Notes under the pieces: model-generated | What the model was told of the DNA's origin: nothing | The model's database searches: none | What the model saw: the letters and a program-made list of their open reading frames with translations, nothing else | Shown: positions 43,492-51,870 of the stretch, in pieces | How positions within the stretch are numbered: the stretch's first letter is position 1 | Layout of the letters: each line of letters starts with the position of its first letter | Translations under genes and position numbers: made by a program | From: Sphingomonas sp. G-3-2-10 | GTDB taxonomy: Bacteria > Pseudomonadota > Alphaproteobacteria > Sphingomonadales > Sphingomonadaceae | Length of the DNA stretch: 64,000 nucleotides | NCBI RefSeq assembly: GCF_012927115.1 | Contig: NZ_JABBFY010000002.1 | Coordinates: 434,001-498,000, forward strand | Reading direction: 5' to 3'

Positions 43492-45984
43492 GTGGCCGAT
43501 CTGATCATCACCGCTCCGGTAAAGGGCTGGGCGGCGCCGCTCGAGGAGGTTCCCGATCCCGTCTTCGCGGATCGGATGATGGGCGACGGCGTGGCGATCC
43601 ATCCGACGGGATCGACGATCCATGCGCCCTGCGACGGGGTGATCGTCGCGCTGCACGCCGCTGGCCATGCGGTGACGATCCGCAACGAAGCGGGCGCGGA
43701 GATTCTCGTCCATACCGGCCTCGAAACCGTTGCATTGGGCGGCAAGGGATTCCGTGCGCTGGCTGGCGACGGTGCGAGCGTGTCGCGCGGCGATCCGCTG
43801 ATCGAGTTCGACATCGATGTAGTCGGTCAAGCCGCGACCAGCCTGATCACCCCGGTGGTCGTCATCAATTCCGACGCATTCCGCATCGAGCGGCGCACCA
43901 CCGGCAAGATGGTCGGCGTGGGCGAAGCGCTGATGACGCTCGCGCCGATCGCCGCCGAAGCGCGCGACTGGGCGGCGGGCGATGGCGAAGCGCATCGCCG
44001 CACGATCGCCGTTCCGCTGGTGCACGGCATCCATGCCCGCCCGGCGGCGCGCATCGGCGAATGCGCGCGGGGGTTCGAAGCCGAAGTCGAGATCGTCCAC
44101 GGCGAACGGCGCGCAAACGTCCGCAGCGCGGTCGCGCTGATGGGCCTCGCCCTGAAACAGGGCGACGAGGTTGTCATCGAAGCCCGGGGTACCGACGCCC
44201 GCGCGGCGGTGCAGGCCGTCGGCGACCTGATCGCCAGCGGCATGGGCGAGACCAGCACCACGCTTGCCCCGGCTCCGGCCCCGGCAGTCGAGCGTCCGCT
44301 CGCCGAAGCGCCTCCCGGCGCGCTGGCGGGTGTTGCGGCGGCGCCCGGACTCGCGATCGGGCCGGCGGCGTGGCTCAAGTCCGACCTGCCCGAAATCACC
44401 CGCCACGCCACCGATCCCGCCGCCGAGCGCCGCGCGTTCGAAGCGGCGATAGAGAGCGTGCGCGCACATATCGAAGCAGCGGCGGCGCGGGGGAGCGTGG
44501 TCCAGCGGCAAATCCTCGAAGCACACCTCGCCTTCCTCGCCGACGAAAGCCTGATCGTCACCGCGCTGCACTATATCGGCATCGGCCACACCGCGGGCTT
44601 TGCGTGGAGCGAAGCGATCGCCGAGCAGACCGCGACGCTGCGCGGATCGGGCAATGCCCGCTTCGCCGAGCGCGCCGACGATCTCGAGGATCTCCAGCGG
44701 CAAGTGCTGCTCGCGCTGGCCGGGCGCGATCTGGCGGGACAGGGCTTCGCGCCCGGATCGATCCTGCTCGCCGACGAACTGCTGCCCTCGCAACTGATCG
44801 GACTCGAGCCCGGCGCGATTGCGGGCGTCGCGCTGGTCCGGGGCGGCGCGACCTCGCATGTCGCGATCCTCGTCGCGTCGATGGGGCTGCCGATGCTGGT
44901 CGCCACCGGCATGCCGCTGACTGCGGTCGCCCAGGGCGAGACGCTGGTGCTCGACGCCGATGCCGGGCTGCTGCACCTCGATCCGTCCGCCGATACGCTG
45001 ACCAGCCATTACGACCGGCTGGCGCAGCTTCAGTCGCGCAAGGCAGCCGCTCTCGCCGCCGCGCAGGAGCCATGCCGCACCGCCGACGGCACCCGCATCG
45101 AATTGTTCGCCAATCTCGGATCGGTCGACGACGCCACGCTCGCCGTATCGCGCGGGGCCGAGGGATCGGGCCTGTTGCGCACCGAATTCCTGTTCATGGA
45201 TCGCGCCACCGCGCCCGGCGAAGACGAGCAGCGCGCAAGCTATCAGGCAATCGCCGAAGCGATGGACGAGCGCCCGGTCATCGTTCGCCTGCTCGACATT
45301 GGCGGCGACAAACCCGCGCCGTGGCTGCCGATCGCGCCGGAGAAGAACCCGATGCTCGGCGTGCGCGGCATCCGGGCGACGCTGGCCAATCCGGCATTGC
45401 TCGATACGCAGATCCGCGCGATCCTGGGCGTGCAGCCCGCCGGTCAGTGCCGGATCATGGCGCCGATGATCGCCAGCCTCGACGAGCTGCGCGCGGTCCG
45501 CGCCGCCGTCGCCCGCGCGGGCGGCGCATCGACGCAGGTCGGCGTGATGATCGAGACCCCGGCAGCGGCCGCGACCGCGGACCTGATCGCCGCCGAAGCC
45601 GATTTCCTGTCGATCGGCACCAACGACCTGACCCAATATACGCTGGCGATGGACCGCGAGAATTCGGCGATCGCATCGGGCATCGACGCGCTGCATCCGG
45701 CGGTGCTGCGCCTGATCGGGCATAGCTGCGACGGCGGCGCGCGCCACGGCAAGACGGTGGGCGTGTGCGGCGGCCTCGCGTCCGATCCGCTCGGTATCCC
45801 GCTGCTGATCGGCCTGGGCGCGACCGAGCTTTCGACGACACCCGCCTATGTTCCCGAAGCCAAGGCGCTGGTCCGCCGGCTCGACATCGCGCGGTGCCGC
45901 GCGCTCGCCGGTGAAGCCCTCAATCTGGGATCGGCATCGGAAATCCGCGCGCTCGTCCGCGCGTTCATGGGGGAGATCGCCTGA
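43492..45984 (+). CDS. nagF: PTS EIIA(Glc/Nag)-HPr-Enzyme I fusion
   Basis: An 830-residue multidomain phosphotransferase. EIIA with phospho-His at about 74 (ILVHTGLETV), HPr with His181 (IHARPAA), and Enzyme I with His456 (GGATSHVAIL) plus its PEP-binding barrel (GSGLLRTEFLFM, DIGGDKP, IGTNDLTQYTLAMDR). It carries phosphate from PEP to the IICB permease encoded next. The start is GTG at 43492 after GGGGAAGCGGC. Sugar-specific fusions of this order are known in GlcNAc clusters of Caulobacter, Xanthomonas and relatives. Confidence 0.95.
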   Translation: MADLIITAPVKGWAAPLEEVPDPVFADRMMGDGVAIHPTGSTIHAPCDGVIVALHAAGHAVTIRNEAGAEILVHTGLETVALGGKGFRALAGDGASVSRGDPLIEFDIDVVGQAATSLITPVVVINSDAFRIERRTTGKMVGVGEALMTLAPIAAEARDWAAGDGEAHRRTIAVPLVHGIHARPAARIGECARGFEAEVEIVHGERRANVRSAVALMGLALKQGDEVVIEARGTDARAAVQAVGDLIASGMGETSTTLAPAPAPAVERPLAEAPPGALAGVAAAPGLAIGPAAWLKSDLPEITRHATDPAAERRAFEAAIESVRAHIEAAAARGSVVQRQILEAHLAFLADESLIVTALHYIGIGHTAGFAWSEAIAEQTATLRGSGNARFAERADDLEDLQRQVLLALAGRDLAGQGFAPGSILLADELLPSQLIGLEPGAIAGVALVRGGATSHVAILVASMGLPMLVATGMPLTAVAQGETLVLDADAGLLHLDPSADTLTSHYDRLAQLQSRKAAALAAAQEPCRTADGTRIELFANLGSVDDATLAVSRGAEGSGLLRTEFLFMDRATAPGEDEQRASYQAIAEAMDERPVIVRLLDIGGDKPAPWLPIAPEKNPMLGVRGIRATLANPALLDTQIRAILGVQPAGQCRIMAPMIASLDELRAVRAAVARAGGASTQVGVMIETPAAAATADLIAAEADFLSIGTNDLTQYTLAMDRENSAIASGIDALHPAVLRLIGHSCDGGARHGKTVGVCGGLASDPLGIPLLIGLGATELSTTPAYVPEAKALVRRLDIARCRALAGEALNLGSASEIRALVRAFMGEIA

Positions 45985-47663
45985 TGCGCAATGCCATCGA
46001 AGCGCTGCAGCCGCTGGGCCGCGCCCTCATGCTGCCGATCGCGGTGCTGCCGGTGGCGGCGCTGCTGCTGCGGCTGGGCCAGCCCGATCTGCTCGACATC
46101 GCATTCGTCAGCGCGGCGGGCGATGCGATCTTCGCGCATCTCGGCCTGTTGTTCGCGGTAGGCGTCGCGACGGGCTTCGCCCGCGACGGCAATGGCGCGG
46201 CAGCGCTGGCCGGCGTGGTCTGCTTCCTCGTCATCGGGCAGGGCATGCGCATCTTTATCGATGTGCCGCCCGATGCTCTCAAGAACGTCACCGGCGATGC
46301 CGTCGCGATGGCGTCCAATGCGTACAAGCAGGCGGCGGTCGCCAAGCTGGAAGTGCCGATCGGCATCCTGTCCGGCCTGATCGGCGGGAAGTTCTACAAT
46401 CGCTTCGCGACCGTCGCGTTTCCCGAATATCTCGCTTTCTTCAGCGGACGCCGCTTCGTGCCGATCGCGGCGGGCGTCACCGGCCTCGCCATCGCAGCCG
46501 TGCTCGGCTTCAGTTTCGAATATATCAACGCGGGCGTCGACGGCGCGAGCCGTGCGATCGTCGATGCCGGCGGGATCGGGCTGTTCGCGTTCGGCGTGCT
46601 GAACCGGCTGCTGCTGGTCACGGGCCTGCATCACATCATCAACAATGTCGCATGGTTCGTGGTCGGCGATTTCGAAGGCACGACGGGCGATCTGCGCCGC
46701 TTCTTCGCGGGCGACCCGAGCGCGGGCGCGTTCATGTCGGGCTTCTTCCCCGTCATGATGTTCGGCCTGCCCGCCGCGTGCCTCGCCATGTACCATGAGG
46801 CGCGCAGCGACCGGCGCAAGGCCGTGGGCGGTCTGTTGTTCAGCCTTGCGCTGACCAGCTTCCTGACCGGCGTGACCGAGCCGATCGAGTTCAGCTTCAT
46901 GTTCCTCGCGCCCGTGCTCTACGCGATCCATGCGGTGCTGACCGGCATTTCGATGGCGCTGATGCAGGCGCTCGACGTGCATCTCGGCTTCGGCTTCTCG
47001 GCCGGTCTGTTCGACTATGTGCTGAACTACGGCAAGGCGACCAATCCGCTGCTGCTGCTGCCGGTCGGTGCGGTCTATGCCCTGATCTATTACTCGCTGT
47101 TCCGCTTCGTGATCCGCAAGCTCGACCTCAAGACGCCGGGCCGCGAAGTCGAACCCGCAGCAGCGCAACCGGCGGCGGGCGGAGCCAAACTGCCGCGCGG
47201 CGAAGCGTTCGTCGCGGCGCTGGGCGGCGCGGCGAACCTCCAGTCGGTCGATGCCTGTACCACGCGACTGCGCCTGATCGTGGCGGATCAGTCGAAAATC
47301 GACGAGCCCGCGCTGGCCGCGCTCGGCGCGCGTGGCGTGCTGAAACCCTCGGCCAAGGCGGTGCAGGTCGTACTCGGCCCGATCGCCGATGCCGTGGCGA
47401 TGGAGATGCGCGCGGTGGCTGGTAACGACGCGACGGCTGTGGCCGCGACGGCCGCCGCCAGCGCAACCGGAGTCGAACTGCCCGCCGCGATCGTCGCGGC
47501 GCTGGGCGGGCCGGCCAATATCGCCGGCGTCACGCAGCTCCACGGCCGCCTGCGCGTCGCGCTGGTCGACGCGGCGCTGAGCGACCTGACGGCGGCGGGC
47601 GCGGACTATCGCGCCGCGGTGCTGGTCGACGGGAACGTTGTCCACCTGCTGGAACACCCCTGA
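45984..47663 (+). CDS. nagE: GlcNAc PTS permease IICB with an extra degenerate IIB domain
   Basis: A 559-residue membrane protein. IIC spans about 1-380 with GLHHIINN, GLPAACLAMYH and TGVTEPIEFSFMF typical of the glucose/GlcNAc family. IIB follows (403-478) with phospho-Cys425 in SVDACTTRLRL. A second IIB-like copy (about 499-557: AAIVAALGGPANIAGVTQLHGRLRVAL) has Leu where the Cys should be, so it cannot be phosphorylated. The ATG overlaps the stop of the nagF gene by one base. No IIA is attached since nagF supplies it. Confidence 0.92.
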   Translation: MRNAIEALQPLGRALMLPIAVLPVAALLLRLGQPDLLDIAFVSAAGDAIFAHLGLLFAVGVATGFARDGNGAAALAGVVCFLVIGQGMRIFIDVPPDALKNVTGDAVAMASNAYKQAAVAKLEVPIGILSGLIGGKFYNRFATVAFPEYLAFFSGRRFVPIAAGVTGLAIAAVLGFSFEYINAGVDGASRAIVDAGGIGLFAFGVLNRLLLVTGLHHIINNVAWFVVGDFEGTTGDLRRFFAGDPSAGAFMSGFFPVMMFGLPAACLAMYHEARSDRRKAVGGLLFSLALTSFLTGVTEPIEFSFMFLAPVLYAIHAVLTGISMALMQALDVHLGFGFSAGLFDYVLNYGKATNPLLLLPVGAVYALIYYSLFRFVIRKLDLKTPGREVEPAAAQPAAGGAKLPRGEAFVAALGGAANLQSVDACTTRLRLIVADQSKIDEPALAALGARGVLKPSAKAVQVVLGPIADAVAMEMRAVAGNDATAVAATAAASATGVELPAAIVAALGGPANIAGVTQLHGRLRVALVDAALSDLTAAGADYRAAVLVDGNVVHLLEHP

Positions 47664-47703
47664 CCTCCAGCACCGGAACCGTACAAATCCCCGCGTGACG
47701 GAT

Positions 47704-47721
47704 CGTTTACACTTCTGTTAC
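47704..47721 (+). promoter_or_regulatory. Possible Pho box before the phosphate-transport genes
   Basis: CGTTTAC-ACTT-CTGTTAC resembles two Pho half-sites (CTGTCAT/C) with the right 4-base spacing, but the first half is poor. Its place before NUDIX-DUF47 and the Pit transporter supports it. Confidence 0.4.
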
Positions 47722-47816
47722 AGGCCGCGCCGGCAAACCCGCCAACGCGTCGGACAAGGGGAGTAGGAGCCATCCGTCAGATCGCCGCCCTGCCCTATCG
47801 CACCGAAGGTCCTTCG

Positions 47817-48884
47817 GTGCGGGTCATGCTGGTCACGTCGCGCGAATCGGGACGCTGGGTGATCCCCAAGGGGAATCCCGCGCCGGGCCTGACGCCGCAT
47901 GCCGCCGCCGCGCTGGAAGCGGAGGAGGAAGCCGGCGTGTCCGGCCTCGTCTGTCCGATCCCGCTTGGCTCCTATCGCTATCGCAAGCGGCGCAACAATG
48001 GCGCGTCGCTGATGTTCGACGTCGATGTCTTTCCGCTGGCGGTGAACCAGGAGTTCCCCAACTGGAAGGAACAGTCGCAGCGCGAACGCCGCTGGTTCAC
48101 GCTTCCCGAAGCCGCCGATGCGGTGGACGAGCATGACCTGCGCGACCTGATCCGTTCCTTCGGCCCGGCCGAATTCAAGGCAGCCACACGACGCGGCGGC
48201 GTACTCAGCGCCGTCGCCACCAAATCGAGGATTACCCCCATGTTCGCCTGGTTCCAGCGGCTGCTGCCCAAGACCGGAAACTTCTTCGAGATGTTCGAAG
48301 CGCACGCCACCACCGTGGTCGCCGCCGCTGACGCGATGGCGCGGCTGCTGCAGGGCGGCCCGGCGTCGCAGGACCATATCCGCGAAGTGATCGAGCGCGA
48401 GCATGACGCCGACAACATCATCCGCGAAATGCTCCAGACTGTCCGCAAGACCTTCCTGACCCCGTTCGACCGCAGCGCGATCACTTCGCTGATCGGTTCG
48501 ATGGACGATGCGATCGACGAGATGCAGGCCGCGGTGCAGGCGATCGACCTGTACGAAGTCCGCGAGTTCGATCAGGAAATGACCGACATGGCGGCGATCA
48601 TCGTCGATGCTGCGCGCCTGACCGCCGAAGCCATGCCGCTGCTGCGCGACGTCGCCCGCAACGGCGCGCGACTGCACGAGCTGACCGAGCGGCTGGTGCG
48701 GATGGAAGGCCATGCCGACGAGATCCACACCGCGGGCGTCAAGCGCGCCTTCAAGGAACATGGCGAAAGCGACACGCTGCGCTTCATCGTCTCACGCGAA
48801 GTCTATAAGCATCTCGAGCGCATCGTCGACGCGTTCGAAGATGTCGCGAACGAGATCGACGGCATCGTGATCGACCACGCCTGA
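47817..48884 (+). CDS. NUDIX hydrolase joined in frame to a DUF47 (PhoU-like) Pit accessory protein
   Basis: One open frame holds a NUDIX domain of the diphosphoinositol-polyphosphatase type (GRWVIPKGNPAPGLTPHAA, then EAEEEAGV; the usual Arg of REx2EE is Leu) and, from Met at 48240 (MFAWFQRLLPKTGNFFEMFEAH), a complete DUF47 protein of 214 residues. There is no stop between them. GAGGA before 48240 could start DUF47 on its own. Family-like sequence (IRQIAALPYR) already begins at 47772, upstream of the annotated GTG, with no ATG, GTG or TTG there, so the true start is uncertain. DUF47 proteins regulate low-affinity phosphate transporters like the next gene. Confidence 0.7.
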   Translation: MRVMLVTSRESGRWVIPKGNPAPGLTPHAAAALEAEEEAGVSGLVCPIPLGSYRYRKRRNNGASLMFDVDVFPLAVNQEFPNWKEQSQRERRWFTLPEAADAVDEHDLRDLIRSFGPAEFKAATRRGGVLSAVATKSRITPMFAWFQRLLPKTGNFFEMFEAHATTVVAAADAMARLLQGGPASQDHIREVIEREHDADNIIREMLQTVRKTFLTPFDRSAITSLIGSMDDAIDEMQAAVQAIDLYEVREFDQEMTDMAAIIVDAARLTAEAMPLLRDVARNGARLHELTERLVRMEGHADEIHTAGVKRAFKEHGESDTLRFIVSREVYKHLERIVDAFEDVANEIDGIVIDHA

Positions 48885-48894
48885 GGGCCCTGCG

Positions 48895-49908
48895 ATGCAT
48901 GAACTCGCATTTCCGTTGCTCGTCGGCCTGATCCTGGTCGCGCTTGCGTTCGACTTTCTCAACGGGCTCCACGACGCCGCCAATTCGATCGCGACCGTGG
49001 TGGCGACGCGGCTGCTCAAGCCGGTCCATGCCGTGCTGTTCGCCGCGACGTTCAACTTCGCCGCCTATTTCCTCACCATCGCCTTTCCCGAATTGCACAA
49101 GGTGGCCGAGACGATCGGCAAGGGGCTGATCGAGAAGGATCTGGTGACGCCGGCCGTGGTGTTCGGCGCGCTGGTCGGCGCGATGTTCTGGAATGTGGTG
49201 ACCTGGCTCAAGGGCATTCCCTCGTCGAGCAGCCATGCGCTGGTCGGCGGGCTGATCGGCGCGGGCGTGGCTCATGCCGGAATCAGCGGCATCCAGTGGA
49301 GCGGGCTGAACAAGACCCTCATCGCAATCGTGCTGTCGCCGACGCTCGGCATGATCCTGTCGATGTTCATCATGCTGGTGTCGAGCTGGGCGCTGAAAGG
49401 CCTCGCGTCGCGCGCGGCGGAGAAGACGCTGCGCGTCCTCCACCTGATCTCGTCCGCCGCCTATTCGGTCAGCCACGGCCTGAACGACGCGCAGAAGACG
49501 ATGGGGATCATCACCGTCCTGCTCTATTCCACCGGCTATCTCCACGGCGATTTCGAAGTGCCGCACTGGGTGGCGATCGCCTGCTACGTCGCGATCGCGC
49601 TGGGCACGCTGACCGGAGGGTGGAAGATCATCGAGACGATGGGATCGCGCATCACCAAGCTCTCGCAGCATCAGGGCTTCAGCGCCTCGCTGGGCGGATC
49701 GATCATGGTGTTCGCCGCGTCGCTGATGGGCATTCCGGTCTCGACCACCCACACCATCACCGGCTGCATCATCGGCGCGGGCACGGCGCGCCGCGCCTCT
49801 GCGGTGCGCTGGGGCGTTGCGGGCCATGTCGGTGTGGCGTGGATCATCACCATCCCGGCTTCGGCGGCGGTGGGTGCGCTGTTCTACTATCTGACCCTGT
49901 TGTTCTGA
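48895..49908 (+). CDS. pit: Pit-type inorganic phosphate transporter
   Basis: A 337-residue membrane protein of the PiT family. Both signature repeats are present: FDFLNGLHDAANSIATVV near the start and GLNDAQKTMGII in the middle; also GIPSSSSHALVGG and PVSTTHTITG. It imports phosphate with protons or metal-phosphate. The start is ten bases after the DUF47 stop. Confidence 0.93.
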   Translation: MHELAFPLLVGLILVALAFDFLNGLHDAANSIATVVATRLLKPVHAVLFAATFNFAAYFLTIAFPELHKVAETIGKGLIEKDLVTPAVVFGALVGAMFWNVVTWLKGIPSSSSHALVGGLIGAGVAHAGISGIQWSGLNKTLIAIVLSPTLGMILSMFIMLVSSWALKGLASRAAEKTLRVLHLISSAAYSVSHGLNDAQKTMGIITVLLYSTGYLHGDFEVPHWVAIACYVAIALGTLTGGWKIIETMGSRITKLSQHQGFSASLGGSIMVFAASLMGIPVSTTHTITGCIIGAGTARRASAVRWGVAGHVGVAWIITIPASAAVGALFYYLTLLF

Positions 49909-50170
49909 TCCCGATTTTCCCAATCTCGCAGTGATTCGGGTTCGGCGTTCCGCGCTTTCGCGGGAGCGCGCCGGAATCGTGTGATTCCTTCAAAAACAAG
50001 GCTTTGAACCGGCATTGGTTGACACGGTTGACGCCCATATTGCGAAAAACCGGTTCCCGGCAAAAACAGGTTGCTTCCGACAATTTCAAAGAGCGGGGGC
50101 GCCTTCGCCAATCGAAGCAAGCAGCCGGAACCCAACATTGCAAGTTGCACTTCCATGCATTTGACCGTTG
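49909..50170. other. Intergenic stretch with a hairpin and repeat-like sequence
   Basis: A bulged hairpin at 49945-49969 (GCGTTCC-GCG with CGC-GGGAGCGC) may help end the pit transcript, though no T-run follows. Around 50040-50075 stands GAAAAACCGGTTCCCGGCAAAAAC, which recalls palindromic intergenic repeats of alphaproteobacteria built on AACCGGTT. No gene is seen. Confidence 0.35.
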
Positions 50171-50190
50171 ATTCGTTCGTTCGAACGAAT
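50171..50190. promoter_or_regulatory. Palindromic operator of the TetR/CecR-type regulator
   Basis: ATTCGTTCG and CGAACGAAT face each other over two bases, ending 12 bases before the regulator start. Symmetry, length and place are those of a TetR-family autoregulatory operator. Confidence 0.7.
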
Positions 50191-50202
50191 TAGTGCGCCG
50201 TC

Positions 50203-50871
50203 ATGGCCGGAACGACTCAACCTCGCGTCTCCACGACCGATCATCTGCTGACGATCGCGATCGACCGGTTCGGCCGGGCGGGACTGGAAGGCGCGAGCAC
50301 GCGCGACATTGCGGGCGCGGCGGGCAAGCCGCTGTCGGCGATCACCTATCATTTCGGGGGCAAGGAGGGGCTGTACCTCGCCGCCGCCGAGCATATCGCG
50401 AATCAGCTTGGCGGCTGGCTCGCCCCGGCGCTGGCCCGCTCGCACGAGATCTGCGCGGAGGATGGCGATCCGCAAGCGGCCCGCGCCGCGCTGCACGGCA
50501 TTCTCGGCGCGGCGATCGTCATCATGACGCGCGAGGAGACCGAAGCATTTGCCCGCTTCATCGTGCGCGAACAGGCCGATCCGACCGAAGCCTTCACTAT
50601 TCTTTATGACGGCGTGATGGGCCCGGCGAGCGACCGCGTCTGCGCGCTGGTCCATTGCGCCGCGGGCAAGCGGATCACGCAGGCCGAAGCGCGGCTGCGC
50701 ACGCTGATGCTGATCGGACAGATCCTGATGTTCCGCGTGTGCCGCGCCACCGTGCTGCGCGGCATGGGCTGGGACGCGATCGGCCCGGCCGAACAGAGCG
50801 AAATCCGGCGCATCGCCGGCGACAATCTCGATGCGATCCTCGATCGCCTCGCCACGGGAGAACCCGCGTGA
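50203..50871 (+). CDS. cecR: TetR-family regulator of the CecR type
   Basis: A 222-residue repressor-like protein. The TetR helix-turn-helix is at 15-60 (AIDRFGRAGLEGASTRDIAGAAGKPLSAITYHFGGKEGLY in parts), followed by the CecR/DUF1956 C-terminal domain (TREETEAFARFIVREQADPTEAF). In E. coli CecR controls the ybhGFSR exporter and drug sensitivity; the same gene order follows here, which supports the name. The stop overlaps the next start (GTGA). Confidence 0.85.
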   Translation: MAGTTQPRVSTTDHLLTIAIDRFGRAGLEGASTRDIAGAAGKPLSAITYHFGGKEGLYLAAAEHIANQLGGWLAPALARSHEICAEDGDPQAARAALHGILGAAIVIMTREETEAFARFIVREQADPTEAFTILYDGVMGPASDRVCALVHCAAGKRITQAEARLRTLMLIGQILMFRVCRATVLRGMGWDAIGPAEQSEIRRIAGDNLDAILDRLATGEPA

Positions 50872-51869
50872 ACCGCCGTATCGTCATCATCGCCGTCATC
50901 GCGGCGCTCGTCATCGCCGCGCTCGCGACGCGCGGCTTCGGCCTTGTCGGCGGCAGGAACGACGGCGCACTGAGCCTGTCCGGCAATGTGGACATCCGCC
51001 AGGTCGACCTCGCCTTCCGCGTGCCCGGCCGCATCGCCAACATGCCGTTCGAGGAAGGCACGCGAGTAGAGGCCGGCGCGGTGCTTGCCGAACTGGAGAC
51101 GCGCCCGCTCGGCGATGCGCTGGCGCAGGCGAACGCACAGGTCGAAGTGGCCAATGCCGAACTGCGCAAGCGCGCCGGGGGCAATCGTCCGCAGGAGATC
51201 GCGCAGGCCGAAGCGAAGCTCGCCGAAGCGAACGCCAATCTCGCCCAGACCCGCGAGGAATATGAGCGGCGCGGCGAACTGGTGAAGACCGGCGCGGTCA
51301 GCCAGGCATTGTTCGAAGCGTCGCAGGCCAAGTATCGCGCGGCGCAGGCGCAGGTTCGTGCGGCGGAGCAGGCGCTGTCGCTGCAACGCGCGGGGGCACG
51401 GCGCGAGGATATTCTTGCCGCCGTCGCTTCACGCGATTCGGCGCGCGCCCAGCGCGACCGCGCTTCGACCGATCTGTCCGACGCCGTGCTGCGCGCGCCC
51501 AATGCCGGGGTGCTGCTGACCCGCGCCCGCGAGCCCGGCGCGATCGTCCAGCCGGGCGAAACGGTGCTGACGCTGACCATCGACCGGCCGATGCGGGTGC
51601 GTGCCTATATCTCCGAAAACGACCTGTCCCGCGTGTCGCCGGGCATGGCGGTGAACGTCACCGCGGATGGCAACGCAAAGACCTATAAGGGCCGCATCGC
51701 CTTCATTTCACCGACCGCCGAATTCACGCCGAAGACCGTCCAGACCGAAGACCTGCGCACCGCCCTTGTTTATCGCGTCCGTATCCTCGTCGACGATCCC
51801 GACGACGCGCTGCGGCAGGGTCAGCCGGTGTCGGTCTCGGTTCCCGGCGCTCGCCCGGCGAAGCAATAA
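50868..51869 (+). CDS. ybhG: HlyD-type membrane fusion protein of the ABC exporter
   Basis: A 333-residue periplasmic adaptor with one N-terminal membrane anchor, a lipoyl half-motif (GNVDIRQVDLAFRVPGRI), a long Ala/Glu-rich alpha-helical hairpin (about 80-205), the second lipoyl half (LRAPNAGVLLTRAREPGAIVQPGE in part) and a beta-barrel. It links the ABC transporter with the outer-membrane channel at 55816. The start is GTG at 50868. Confidence 0.88.
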   Translation: MNRRIVIIAVIAALVIAALATRGFGLVGGRNDGALSLSGNVDIRQVDLAFRVPGRIANMPFEEGTRVEAGAVLAELETRPLGDALAQANAQVEVANAELRKRAGGNRPQEIAQAEAKLAEANANLAQTREEYERRGELVKTGAVSQALFEASQAKYRAAQAQVRAAEQALSLQRAGARREDILAAVASRDSARAQRDRASTDLSDAVLRAPNAGVLLTRAREPGAIVQPGETVLTLTIDRPMRVRAYISENDLSRVSPGMAVNVTADGNAKTYKGRIAFISPTAEFTPKTVQTEDLRTALVYRVRILVDDPDDALRQGQPVSVSVPGARPAKQ

Positions 51870-51870
51870 G

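Noticed and set aside
42220..45747. 1175-codon open frame on the minus strand opposite nagA and nagF
   Set aside because: It is the antisense of strongly supported genes and has only low-complexity Arg/Asp/Gly/His-rich sequence. High third-position GC removes stops on the other strand.
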